Shown: positions 17,550 to 26,478 of the stretch, piece by piece | Numbering within the stretch: the stretch's first letter is position 1 | Layout: every line of letters begins with the position of its first letter | NCBI GenBank assembly: GCA_965276955.1 | Contig: CBDIBP010000020.1 | Location: forward strand, 87,344 to 151,343 | Source: JABDEZ01 sp965276955 | Lineage (GTDB): Bacteria; Bacteroidota; Bacteroidia; Chitinophagales; Chitinophagaceae | Length of the DNA stretch: 64,000 bases | Reading direction: 5' to 3' | Made by a program: the position numbers and the translations under genes | The notes under the pieces: generated by a model | Databases searched by the model: none | Told to the model about the DNA's origin: nothing | Seen by the model: the letters and a program-made list of their open reading frames with translations, nothing else

Positions 17550-18230
17550 GCCATGATTTTTAGTAAAATTTATAATTTACAGTAAATAAATAATATACAA
17601 TTATATTACAATAATAATATGTTAATGATTAGTTAACCAAATAAATATTTTTAATGCTTACTAAAAAAGGATCTTTTACGGTCAAGAAATGACACCATTA
17701 TCAATTATCCCACATTTCAAATATCTCACTCCGGTACTATATTCATTTATTCACCTGTATGTTTCTTACATGGATATGATAATAGGTAAATTATATGTTG
17801 GGGGCTCCAAACATTTATAGCCGAAGTGAATATGGTATTACGTGTTGGGTATAATTGCCAATAATTTAAAAGGTCGATACAGTATTATATATGTCCACTA
17901 TTGTTTGCCCCGCTTGTGGCGTAGAGGGATACTTGCCGAGTGGTAAATAGTATCTACCTGTGGCATCATATCATGCTCAAAGCCCTCTGGTACCACATCA
18001 TTTATATTCCACACCCTTATGGTATTATTTTGCAGCTCTTTTTTTATAATAATTTGGTTGGGAAGTACCGGGTAGTTGGTTGTTTTGGTCTGTTATTTTT
18101 CGTGTCCCTTTGTGTGTGTTCAACGAAAGTAGAATATCAGGAAGCCCAAGAGTATGGGGAATTACCCGTATTTATCTACTATCTATAACTGTATCACGAC
18201 CCCACCTATCAGCAAGATGTCAGAGCATAG
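17550..18230. other. gene-poor AT-rich stretch upstream of the ice-binding gene
   Basis: No convincing gene was seen. The first ~100 bases beside the ice-binding start are extremely A/T rich (many TAATAT/ATAAT blocks), consistent with an upstream promoter region. A rightward open frame at 17940-18188 has no family resemblance and an odd Tyr/His/Ile-rich composition, so it is not called. Confidence 0.5.
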
Positions 18231-18262
18231 AAAAAGGGCTTCACACCTAAGTGCGAAACCCT
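18231..18262 (-). terminator. intrinsic terminator of the small membrane-protein gene
   Basis: Read leftward, a 12-bp stem with two G-U pairs and a 4-base loop is followed by TTTTT. Confidence 0.75.
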
Positions 18263-18306
18263 CTATACTATAAAATATCAGTTCATTTGAACTGCGTTAT
18301 TTCTAT

Positions 18307-18612
18307 TTAGTCTTCTTTAACTGTAGTTGTAGTAGTAGTGGTCCTTGACACTTCCGAATTGGCTACGGTCCTTTTGCCGCTTCTTGCTACAGCTATTATA
18401 ATAATAAGTAGCACTATACCGCCAACTATCCATATTATTGGATTACTGTACCACATTGCTGCATTAGGGTCTGGTACACTCGATTGTGATTCGCTGTGAG
18501 TGCTCGATTGTGTAGTGGTGGTTCCATCTTGCGCAATTGCGTAAAACCCGGATAACAATCCCATGAACAACAGGAATGTTTTTGTACTGATACTTTGGAT
18601 GGTAGCTTTCAT
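18307..18612 (-). CDS. small exported single-span membrane protein, Thr-rich tail
   Basis: This 101-residue protein has a signal-peptide-like N-terminus (KTFLLFMGLLSGFYAIAQ), a Ser/Thr-rich spacer, one transmembrane helix (IIWIVGGIVLLIIIIAVA) and a C-terminal tail containing seven consecutive Thr (SRTTTTTTTVKED). I know no function. The architecture suggests a small envelope protein anchored by the second hydrophobic segment. It has its own terminator. Confidence 0.6.
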   Translation of the reverse strand: MKATIQSISTKTFLLFMGLLSGFYAIAQDGTTTTQSSTHSESQSSVPDPNAAMWYSNPIIWIVGGIVLLIIIIAVARSGKRTVANSEVSRTTTTTTTVKED

Positions 18613-18669
18613 AATGGTGTTTTTTTAAAGTTATTAGCCACCCTTTAAAATGATGCCATCATAATATTT

Positions 18670-19233
18670 TCACATCAGCTCACTCCCTATTATCCTTTGC
18701 CACCTTCTTTGTTCGGCAAGGTTGGTGCCATGCGTGGTTTCCAGCTCATATGCTTGCTGGCGCGTCTCATACTCGCTGCTTACCTGGGCGTAAATGTCCA
18801 TCAGCACATTTTTTGCGCCCGGGCTATCAAGATCAAAATGAGCGACCATGCTCTTCAGCTTTCGGGTGTATATCTCGCATAGGTCAAAATGCCCTTGTTC
18901 ATGATCTAATATAGATTGGATCTTAGCATCCTCGCGCACCCACGATCTGTTAATATAGAAACTGTTGTACACTACTATCTCGGGCTTGGCACCCGGCGCA
19001 GGAGTATTGGTCTTAAAACCTATGCTGCAATATGTGGCTGCTGCACTCTCATCGTGGGGTGCATTTACCACTCCTTTAAAGTCGTCCCACGATAAGTGGG
19101 TGTGCTCCTGCCATTGGAAATGGTCGCTACTATTGGCTTCATTGGCACCAATACTATTTTTTCCTATAGCAGAAAGAACACAGGCAACAACTAACACAAG
19201 GGAGCACACACAATTTCTTAGCACACAGTTCAT
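18670..19233 (-). CDS. DUF922-type predicted secreted zinc protease
   Basis: The ATG at 19233 gives 187 residues with a signal peptide (MNCVLRNCVCSLVLVVACVLS); the frame extends further upstream but without signal-like sequence. The mature domain has the DUF922 pattern W-x-D-F (LSWDDFKG), a Y-x-Y/F segment and the zinc motif HEQGH (H111-E112-H115) followed by FDLCEIYTRKL. DUF922 proteins are predicted to be secreted metalloproteases; activity is inferred from the HExxH motif only. It is monocistronic, with a gap to the selenium genes. Confidence 0.75.
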   Translation of the reverse strand: MNCVLRNCVCSLVLVVACVLSAIGKNSIGANEANSSDHFQWQEHTHLSWDDFKGVVNAPHDESAAATYCSIGFKTNTPAPGAKPEIVVYNSFYINRSWVREDAKIQSILDHEQGHFDLCEIYTRKLKSMVAHFDLDSPGAKNVLMDIYAQVSSEYETRQQAYELETTHGTNLAEQRRWQRIIGSELM

Positions 19234-19500
19234 TATGCCTCTATTTTTTGCCGTAAATGATATGATCTTACTTAAAATTACAAATAATTCATTTAAAATA
19301 TTGCATGTCAAAATTTTTTTACGAATGTGCTTTAGTTCCACGCTCCCTATGTGGAACTGTGCATATCTTCTTTCATTCACTACATCCTACTATCTGTAAC
19401 TTGCCCTTTTTTTACCTTTTTTTAGATATATCCCTAAACCCCAAAAAATGGCTGGATACGCGAGCGCCATATTAGTTACAATAGATCGCTGCACTCCAAA

Positions 19501-19526
19501 TTTCCGGTACCGGTAAAAACCGGAAA
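19501..19526. repeat. inverted repeat with nested palindrome in the 19.4-19.65 kb intergenic region
   Basis: TTTCCGG and CCGGAAA are separated by 12 bases, and CCGGTACCGG at 19504-19513 is itself a palindrome. A further CCGGAAA follows at 19623. The function is unknown; it could be an operator for the divergent DUF922 and mnmH genes or an RNA hairpin. The rest of this ~440-base gap holds nothing else recognisable except the -7 box of mnmH. Confidence 0.45.
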
Positions 19527-19649
19527 GAACAGAAATTCAAAATTTAAATACTAAGTAGCCATCAGCTTGTCTTTGAATAAAAATAGAGGTAAAAAAATAC
19601 CTATAGTTATTTTTCTTACCGACCGGAAATTTTTCCAAAATGAAGCTGT

Positions 19650-19657
19650 TACCTTTG
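19650..19657 (+). promoter_or_regulatory. -7 box candidate for mnmH-selD
   Basis: TACCTTTG fits TAnnTTTG and ends 19 bases before the mnmH ATG, implying a very short leader. No -33 box is evident. Confidence 0.4.
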
Positions 19658-19676
19658 ATACCACCTACTTTTATAA

Positions 19677-20720
19677 ATGATCCGCCCCATAAACATAATT
19701 GACCTGTTGAAGTTAGATGGGGCAGCTATTGTGCTGGATGTTCGTACACCGGCAGAGTTCGCACACGGGCATATACGCGGCGCGCACAACCTGCCACTAT
19801 TCAGCAACGAAGAACGGGTGCAGGTAGGCACCACCTACAAGCAGGTAGGGCGCGAGCAGGCTATACTGTTAGGGTTCGACATTGCAGGTCCCAAATGGTC
19901 GAGGTTCATAAGGCAGGCACTGCATATTGCACCCGAAAAGAAGGTGATCATTCATTGCTGGCGCGGCGGCATGCGCAGCGGTGCCATGGCATGGGCGCTC
20001 GACCTGTATGGCTTTGATGTGCAGGTAATAAAGGGTGGGTATAAAAGCTACCGCAGGTGGGCACACCAACAGTTCGAGGTGCCATACAAGCTTTCATTAC
20101 TGGGTGGCATGACGGGCGCTGGCAAGACCAGGATACTGCACCAATTGAATGACATGGGCGAGCAGGTGCTTGACCTTGAAGACCTTGCACAACACCAGGG
20201 TTCCAGCTATGGCACAATGAACAAAATGGTGCAGCCCACGCAAGAGCAATTTGAGAATAACATGGCGCTGCAATTGAGCAAAATGGATGCACAAGGCAGG
20301 ATATGGGTAGAGGATGAAAGCATCACTATAGGAAGATGTTCTATCCCGAGACCATTATGGCAACAGATGTGCGATACCGTGCTCATAAATATATTGGTAG
20401 CACAAGAACAGCGTGTGCATGCCCTGTCAGAGGAATATGGACAATTGGACAAAGACTTCCTGGTAACATGCACCGAACGTATCCATAAGCGATTAGGAAC
20501 AGAGCGAACTAAGCTGGCTATAGCTGCTATACAAGAGAACCGGATGAACGATTTCATACGCCATGTATTGGTGTACTATGATAAGGCCTATGCAATGGGT
20601 CTTGAAAAACGAAGTGCCAGCAAATTATTTCAACTGAACATAACAGGGAAAGATACGGTAGCTGATGCAAAACAGATCTTAAAACTCATGAACACCATAC
20701 CTGTCACAGAACAGGCATAA
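19677..20720 (+). CDS. mnmH: tRNA 2-selenouridine synthase
   Basis: MnmH (SelU/YbbB) exchanges sulfur for selenium in the wobble nucleoside mnm5s2U of tRNAs, using selenophosphate. The protein has an N-terminal rhodanese domain (VLDVRTPAEFAHGHIRGAHN; active cysteine C94 in HCWRGGMRSG) and a P-loop domain with G-x-T-G-A-G-K-T (K150), as the family requires. The 347-residue length is standard. selD follows after 9 bases and supplies the selenophosphate, so the pair is a self-contained tRNA-selenation operon. Confidence 0.95.
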   Translation: MIRPINIIDLLKLDGAAIVLDVRTPAEFAHGHIRGAHNLPLFSNEERVQVGTTYKQVGREQAILLGFDIAGPKWSRFIRQALHIAPEKKVIIHCWRGGMRSGAMAWALDLYGFDVQVIKGGYKSYRRWAHQQFEVPYKLSLLGGMTGAGKTRILHQLNDMGEQVLDLEDLAQHQGSSYGTMNKMVQPTQEQFENNMALQLSKMDAQGRIWVEDESITIGRCSIPRPLWQQMCDTVLINILVAQEQRVHALSEEYGQLDKDFLVTCTERIHKRLGTERTKLAIAAIQENRMNDFIRHVLVYYDKAYAMGLEKRSASKLFQLNITGKDTVADAKQILKLMNTIPVTEQA

Positions 20721-20729
20721 CTTTATAAT

Positions 20730-21773
20730 ATGGACGCTACAAATATCAAACTTACCCAATACTCCCACGGTGCCGGCTGCGGATGCAAAATAAGTCCTGC
20801 TGTACTCGACAAGATATTGCATAGCCCTATTGCACACCAACCCGATGCGCGCTTGCTGGTAGGCAACGATAAAAGGGATGATGCTGCAGTACTTGACCTG
20901 GGCAATGGCACTGCGCTCATATCTACTACCGATTTCTTTATGCCGATAGTAGACGATGCTTACGACTTTGGGCGTATCGCATCGGCGAATGCCATTAGCG
21001 ATGTATATGCTATGGGTGGCAAGCCGGTGCTGGCTATAGCCATACTGGGCTGGCCTATTGATAAAATAGCGCCCGAAGTAGCGCAAAAAGTTTTAGAAGG
21101 ATCCAGGGCCATTTGTGCAGAAGCGGGCATCACACTGGCGGGAGGCCACAGCATAGATTGTCCCGAACCTATTTTTGGTCTTGCAGTGAATGGAATGGTA
21201 AATATACCCAACCTGAAACAAAACTCCACAGCCACAGCAGGCTGCAAACTATACCTCACAAAGGCGCTGGGTGTAGGCATTTTATCTACAGCACAGAAGC
21301 GAGATATTTTGCGCCTGGAAGATGCTGCCATTGCATTAAAAAGCATGGTGACCCTCAACAAACTGGGCGAGACCTTTGGCCAATTGGGATACGTAAAAGC
21401 GATGACCGACGTTACCGGTTTTGGCTTACTGGGCCACCTGTCTGAAATGTGTGAAGGGAGCGGCTTAGCCGCTGTTATTCAATTTGACAGGGTGCCAGTG
21501 ATACCCTCCCTACCCTACTACCTGGAAAAGAAGTGCTACCCAGGCGGCACCCAACGCAACTGGGATAGCTATGGGCACAAAATAAGCTCATTGAGCAACG
21601 AACAAAAATACATCCTTGCCGACCCTCAAACCAGCGGTGGCCTGCTGATAGCGATAGCAGAAGACAGCGCACAGGAGTTTGAACAGTTAATGAAAGACGA
21701 GGGATATGACCTCACCTCATTGGGTTACCTCACACAACAGCGCGCCGGTCACCCACTAATAAACGTATCATAA
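20730..21773 (+). CDS. selD: selenide, water dikinase (selenophosphate synthetase)
   Basis: SelD makes selenophosphate from selenide and ATP. The catalytic residue is Cys17 in GAGCGCK, a cysteine form as in E. coli rather than selenocysteine. Other signatures are the following lysine K20, LISTTDFFMPIVDDAYDFGRIA, AISDVYAMGGKP and GVGILSTA. Length 347. The immediate partner is mnmH; selA, selB and selC are not seen here, which points to tRNA selenation as the main use. It converges with the GH92 gene, with only 8 bases between the stop codons and no hairpin terminator. Confidence 0.96.
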   Translation: MDATNIKLTQYSHGAGCGCKISPAVLDKILHSPIAHQPDARLLVGNDKRDDAAVLDLGNGTALISTTDFFMPIVDDAYDFGRIASANAISDVYAMGGKPVLAIAILGWPIDKIAPEVAQKVLEGSRAICAEAGITLAGGHSIDCPEPIFGLAVNGMVNIPNLKQNSTATAGCKLYLTKALGVGILSTAQKRDILRLEDAAIALKSMVTLNKLGETFGQLGYVKAMTDVTGFGLLGHLSEMCEGSGLAAVIQFDRVPVIPSLPYYLEKKCYPGGTQRNWDSYGHKISSLSNEQKYILADPQTSGGLLIAIAEDSAQEFEQLMKDEGYDLTSLGYLTQQRAGHPLINVS

Positions 21774-21781
21774 CTGCTACG

Positions 21782-24058
21782 TTAGCTATGCTTGGAGGAC
21801 ATGTAAAAAGTAAGGGTTCCGCCATTCATTATTTCAGCGTGTGTTATGTATCGGCGGTCTATTAAAACCCCATTCAGCAATATCTTTTTTACGTACACAT
21901 TTTTATCACCTTGAGCCTTTATTTCTACATGCAGCACTTTCCCGTTATCCAGATATATCATCGCATCATTCACAGCCGGGCTACCCAGTTCATACCTGTC
22001 CGATCCCGGCGCTACAGGATAAAAGCCAAGTGAACTGAATATATACCAGGCGCTCATTTGCCCACAGTCATCGTTACCACTAAGCCCTGCAGGTGTGGGC
22101 AGGTACATCCTCTTCAGTATCATGCGCACCCGCTCTTGTGTTTTCCAGTATTCCCCGGTCCAGTTGTATAGGTATGCAATGTGGTGAGACGGCTCATTGC
22201 CATGTACATAATTACCAATGATACCATCGCGGGTTATGTCTTCAGTTGCTTCAAAATATTTGTCCGGCAACTGCATGGTAAATAAAGAATCCAGGTGGGC
22301 CACAAAGCGTTCTTTCCCACCCATCATTTGTATCAATGAGGCGGGATCGTGAGGCACATACAAACTGTAGTTCCAGCTATTACCTTCTACAAAACCAGCC
22401 TCATCAGTGTTCAATACATCAAAATCTTTTTTGAATGTACTGTCGCTCATACGCGGCCGCATAAATCCGGTTGATAGATCGAACACATTCCTGAAGTTTT
22501 GCGCACGTTTCAGGTACTTATCATATACATCTTTACGACCCATCTTTTGTGCCATCTGTGCTATACACCAGTCGTCATATGCATATTCCAGTGTCTTTGA
22601 TACAGATGCGTTGTTTTTGTCTTCGGGTACATATCCCAGCCGCATATACTCGTCCAAGCCGCCGTAACTTTTATGTGTGGCTGTTGCTATACAAGCATCC
22701 AGTGCTCTGTTAGCGTCAAAATGGGTATTGCCTTTTACTACAGCATCTGCTATCACAGATACTGCATGATATCCTATCATGCACCAGTTCTCGTTAGCCG
22801 AGTTAGACCATACGGGCAGCATGTGGTGCACACTCTGGTCATAATGCGCCAGCATAGAGCTGATCATATCTGAATTGCGCCGTGGCTGTATGATGTTGAA
22901 CAATGGGTGCAGCGCCCTATGTGTATCCCAAAGAGAGAATGTGGTATAATTTGTAAAGCCATCTGCCTTATATACACTCTGGTCCAGACCCTTGTATTCG
23001 CCGTTTACATCCATATACACAGTAGGGTTTATGAACGCATGATATATGGAAGTGTAAAAGTTCTGCTTCAGTGCTGCATCTCCTTGTATCTCTATTTTAT
23101 GCAGTTCTTTTTCCCAGGCAGTTTGGCCAGCTTGCTTTATTTGTTCAAAGTCCCAGCCAGGCGTTTCGGTGCGCAAGTTCTCCAGCGCATTGGCAGTGCT
23201 CACTGGGGATAGGGCTACTTTAACCTTGATCTTTTCACCTTCCTCGGTTTTAAAGTTGAAGTATGCCCTTATTTGTTTACCAGCTATTTCAGGAAAGTTC
23301 TTTGACTGGTCAAATTTGCCCCAGAAACCGTGGTACACTTCCTTTTTTGAATTGTTTTGGAAACCATATTCGCGAAAAGGCCTGGAGAAGGTAATAGCAA
23401 AGTAAACAGTACGTGTACGGGCCCAGCCATTGGTTTGCCGGTAGCCGGTGATAAGTGTATCATTCTCTACACGCACAAACGTCCACACATTCTTATCAGG
23501 GTAATTATAGATACCTGCCATCAGGTCCAGAATGATATGTGCATCATCAGCCTTCGGGAATGTATACTGATGCACGCCTACACAGGTGGTAGTGGTAAGC
23601 TCTGCGAGTATATTATACCTGTCCAGCTTCACTTTATAATAGTCTGCTTCTGCAAGCTCATTCTTATGTGAATATGGCGATCGGTATCCGTTTTCAGGGC
23701 CATTTGCCGTGCCAGGGTTCAACTGTAGTTTGCCGGTCGTCGGCATCACCAAAAGATCACCCAAATCAGAGTGACCGGTACCGCTGAAATGGGTGTGGCT
23801 GAACCCTACAATGGTCTTATCAGCATACTGGTAGCCTGCACAGTATTTGTAAACATCTTTGTTGTACTTACCATCAACCTCGTAAGACAAGGTATCTGTA
23901 TCAGGGCTCAGTTGCACGGCACCAAATGGCACCGTAGCGCCAGGATAGGTGTGGCCCATTTTATCAGTACCAATAAGGGGGTTCACATATTGTATCAGTC
24001 GCTCCTGTGCCAGGCAGGTCGTTTGAATAACTATGAGTAACAGTAGTATTCTTTTCAT
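21782..24058 (-). CDS. GH92 family alpha-mannosidase, exported
   Basis: GH92 enzymes are calcium-dependent exo-alpha-mannosidases. The 758-residue protein has a signal peptide (ILLLLIVIQTTCLA), the N-terminal block VNPLIGTDKMGHTYPGATVP, the motif GNEPSHH with the probable catalytic acid Glu622, and GLSGNDDCGQMSAWYIFS with Asp663/Asp664 in the region of the catalytic base. No T9SS domain is present, so it is probably periplasmic or a signal-peptide-anchored glycan trimming enzyme. The linkage (alpha-1,2, 1,3 or 1,4) cannot be told from the sequence. It lies 54 bases downstream of the subtilase gene. Its start codon sits inside an inverted repeat. Confidence 0.94.
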   Translation of the reverse strand: MKRILLLLIVIQTTCLAQERLIQYVNPLIGTDKMGHTYPGATVPFGAVQLSPDTDTLSYEVDGKYNKDVYKYCAGYQYADKTIVGFSHTHFSGTGHSDLGDLLVMPTTGKLQLNPGTANGPENGYRSPYSHKNELAEADYYKVKLDRYNILAELTTTTCVGVHQYTFPKADDAHIILDLMAGIYNYPDKNVWTFVRVENDTLITGYRQTNGWARTRTVYFAITFSRPFREYGFQNNSKKEVYHGFWGKFDQSKNFPEIAGKQIRAYFNFKTEEGEKIKVKVALSPVSTANALENLRTETPGWDFEQIKQAGQTAWEKELHKIEIQGDAALKQNFYTSIYHAFINPTVYMDVNGEYKGLDQSVYKADGFTNYTTFSLWDTHRALHPLFNIIQPRRNSDMISSMLAHYDQSVHHMLPVWSNSANENWCMIGYHAVSVIADAVVKGNTHFDANRALDACIATATHKSYGGLDEYMRLGYVPEDKNNASVSKTLEYAYDDWCIAQMAQKMGRKDVYDKYLKRAQNFRNVFDLSTGFMRPRMSDSTFKKDFDVLNTDEAGFVEGNSWNYSLYVPHDPASLIQMMGGKERFVAHLDSLFTMQLPDKYFEATEDITRDGIIGNYVHGNEPSHHIAYLYNWTGEYWKTQERVRMILKRMYLPTPAGLSGNDDCGQMSAWYIFSSLGFYPVAPGSDRYELGSPAVNDAMIYLDNGKVLHVEIKAQGDKNVYVKKILLNGVLIDRRYITHAEIMNGGTLTFYMSSKHS

Positions 24059-24091
24059 AGGCCGAAGATAAAACTTTCATATCGGCCTATG
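24056..24091 (-). promoter_or_regulatory. inverted repeat that includes the GH92 start codon
   Basis: Read leftward, CATAGGCCGA and TCGGCCTATG form a perfect 10-bp stem around 16 bases. The final ATG is the GH92 start codon. A second short inverted repeat (TGTACA-TAT-TGTACA) is adjacent at 24090-24104. The hairpin could hide the start codon. Confidence 0.5.
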
Positions 24092-24112
24092 TACATATTG
24101 TACACCACCCAT

Positions 24113-26371
24113 CTACTGCACTGTCATCTTCATCACTTTGTATCCTTTTGCGCCAGATAGCTTAATGAAATATACCCCATTAGGTTGCTGACCCAGGTTA
24201 AACTGGTGCGTATTGCTGCCAGTACCTACTTGCCACATTTGGGTATTTACCAGCCTGCCGGTGATATCGTACATACTTACCATTACAGACTCTTTTGTGC
24301 TGCTGGTATAGCTTATTGTAAATCCACCTTTATTAGGGTTAGGATATAAGATGCAAGCCAGCGGGTCTTCATTCAGTGTATTCTCTACGCTAAGCTTCGT
24401 TGCCAGGTATTGCAGGGCCTTGTAAGCGTTTATCTTGCCATGGCCCCATGTAGTGTTTCCTGCCGCAGGGAGCGCGCCTGTATAGGCATCTAAAATGGCC
24501 GTACGGGACAGTATAGCCTTTACACTATCAGGGCTAAGCAGTGGGTTCATTTGCAGCATCATAGCAACTATACCTGCTACACAAGGCGATGCCATAGAAG
24601 TACCTGCCAGCATAGCGTAATTATATGTTCTGCCATTAGCAGTGTACGCATGAACGATGGATGAGTAATTAGGACCACCCACGTTATAGCTGGTATCGTA
24701 AGAATTGACCGCCGATGCCAATGCAAAACCCGGTGCAGCAATGTCTGGTTTTATACGCAGGTCTTCTGTAGGGCCAAAACTGGAGAATGGCGCTATCTTA
24801 CCATGTACAGCGCCACTATAAGACCGTACTTGGTTAGCTATATTTCTGAAGGAGGTCTTTGATGTGTAGGCAGCAACGGTTATGGCCGAACGTGTGCAGC
24901 CAATATCAGATACGGTCATATTAGCATCGCCTGATACTGCCCAGGGATAGCCCAATTTCAGAAGGTACCCATAGTATCCTTCAGGTGGCAGCACGTAGCC
25001 TTCCCACATGTTCACCACAGCATTTTTAGCTGTGGTGGTCAGACAAATATTATCTGTTACGCGGCTGTAAAAGTGCAGTAAAGCATGTGGCTTTCCATTG
25101 TATTCCACATCGGTCATAGACGCGGTAACGAAACAGGTATCGCCATTGGTGCCTTTCAGCATAAATGATCTTGTAGTATCTGCAAGGCATATCTGTACGG
25201 TAGAGTCTACTGCTGTGTTCGCATTATATAGCTTTACGGTAAAGCAGAATGTGCTACTGCTGTCGCCCCACACATCTACCCATGTCTGCTGGTTATTGGC
25301 AGCGAGGTAAGGTGAAAAGGTAACGAAGGTGCTTACGGTGGTATCTGCAGTAGTGAATGTTTTTTGTAAGTGCACAGTGTCCTCCCCATTATTGCCTGCT
25401 GCGCAAACAAATATTTTTCCGGCACCCGTAAGGGCATCGCAAGCCTGGCTAAAAAGCGAATTGCCATCGTGCGGACCTATAGTAGCCCCCCAGCTGAGGT
25501 TTATGACAGCCGGCCTGCCCTGTGCCGTAGCATAACTGAAAATATAGTTGATGCCATCTATGATATCTGATTCCCCAGCAACAGCCCATTCTGATGGTGC
25601 AGGCATTATACCTACCAGCACCATATCACTCTCAAAGGCCATACCTCTGTATTGGTTGTTATTAGCCGCAGTGCTGCCATAACCACTCCCTGCTGCTATA
25701 CCGGCAACATGTGTACCGTGCGATAATATGGTGGTATCACTCCCCCTGGCTTTTATCACATTGGTGTCGGTCATTTCATTACCATAAGCAAACCCTGTGG
25801 GTGGTGCCCCGGCCACTTTCTGTGCCCACACCCTTTGTATACGGTACTTGCTATAAGTAGTGTCGTACATAGTAGGATGGTTGAGGTCGAACCCCGCATC
25901 TATCACCCCTACAATAACATTCTTACCTGTCATAGGCATAGGGAGTGCTATACCTCTTTGGGCAGAATCTGCTTTGGTCTGTTTTCTTGCAGAATCAAGG
26001 AACGGACGTATAGGCATGTCCAGACCTATATACCCAATGTCGGTCACTTTCGTTATGGCATCTATGTTACTGATAGGTATCTGCACCACCCAGATATTGC
26101 CAGCCTTCGTGCCCACATATATGCCCAGTGCATCCAGCTTCGCCTGGTCCATGTTATTGTTCACTTTCAGGAATGCACTCAGGTAGGGCTGGTTATTGAT
26201 CTCTTTATACACGTAGCCAGGCAATGTCTCTTTGCCTGGCCACTGCGCACGATCTGCAAAATACTGCCTGGTAAAAGCAGACAGCTTAGGTAATGCAGGT
26301 ACCTGTTCCTGAGCGGTTGCAGAATAGAGCCCAGTAAATAAAACAAACAACAGTATAAATATGTGCTTCAT
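24113..26371 (-). CDS. secreted subtilisin-like (S8) serine protease with T9SS type A sorting domain
   Basis: This is a 752-residue exported protease. It has a signal peptide to about residue 20, an N-terminal region resembling a propeptide, then a peptidase S8 domain with Asp158 (GVIDAGFD), His218 (SHGTHVAG), the oxyanion Asn in CAAGNNGED and Ser592 in AGTSMASP. The spacing between His and Ser is large because of an inserted beta-rich region, common in Bacteroidota subtilases. The C-terminus (CILYPNPNKGGFTI ... KVMKMTVQ) is a T9SS type A domain, so the enzyme is secreted to the surface or medium. GH92 follows in the same direction. Confidence 0.94.
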   Translation of the reverse strand: MKHIFILLFVLFTGLYSATAQEQVPALPKLSAFTRQYFADRAQWPGKETLPGYVYKEINNQPYLSAFLKVNNNMDQAKLDALGIYVGTKAGNIWVVQIPISNIDAITKVTDIGYIGLDMPIRPFLDSARKQTKADSAQRGIALPMPMTGKNVIVGVIDAGFDLNHPTMYDTTYSKYRIQRVWAQKVAGAPPTGFAYGNEMTDTNVIKARGSDTTILSHGTHVAGIAAGSGYGSTAANNNQYRGMAFESDMVLVGIMPAPSEWAVAGESDIIDGINYIFSYATAQGRPAVINLSWGATIGPHDGNSLFSQACDALTGAGKIFVCAAGNNGEDTVHLQKTFTTADTTVSTFVTFSPYLAANNQQTWVDVWGDSSSTFCFTVKLYNANTAVDSTVQICLADTTRSFMLKGTNGDTCFVTASMTDVEYNGKPHALLHFYSRVTDNICLTTTAKNAVVNMWEGYVLPPEGYYGYLLKLGYPWAVSGDANMTVSDIGCTRSAITVAAYTSKTSFRNIANQVRSYSGAVHGKIAPFSSFGPTEDLRIKPDIAAPGFALASAVNSYDTSYNVGGPNYSSIVHAYTANGRTYNYAMLAGTSMASPCVAGIVAMMLQMNPLLSPDSVKAILSRTAILDAYTGALPAAGNTTWGHGKINAYKALQYLATKLSVENTLNEDPLACILYPNPNKGGFTISYTSSTKESVMVSMYDITGRLVNTQMWQVGTGSNTHQFNLGQQPNGVYFIKLSGAKGYKVMKMTVQ

Positions 26372-26478
26372 GATATTGCCAATTAAAAAAGCTACCCATA
26401 AAATGGACAGGCTGTAGATCTAAGATAAATGAAAATTATTTATGCGCTTTTTAAGAGAGGACATGCAAATGAAATATA

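Noticed and set aside
17617..17628. ATATGTTAATGA upstream of the ice-binding gene as another operator copy
   Set aside because: The core ATGTTA is present but there is no second copy 22 bp (or 11 bp) to either side, unlike the three accepted sites.
17940..18188. 82-codon + strand frame in the gene-poor region
   Set aside because: No homology recognised, odd Tyr/His/Ile content, no promoter-like sequence; treated as chance.
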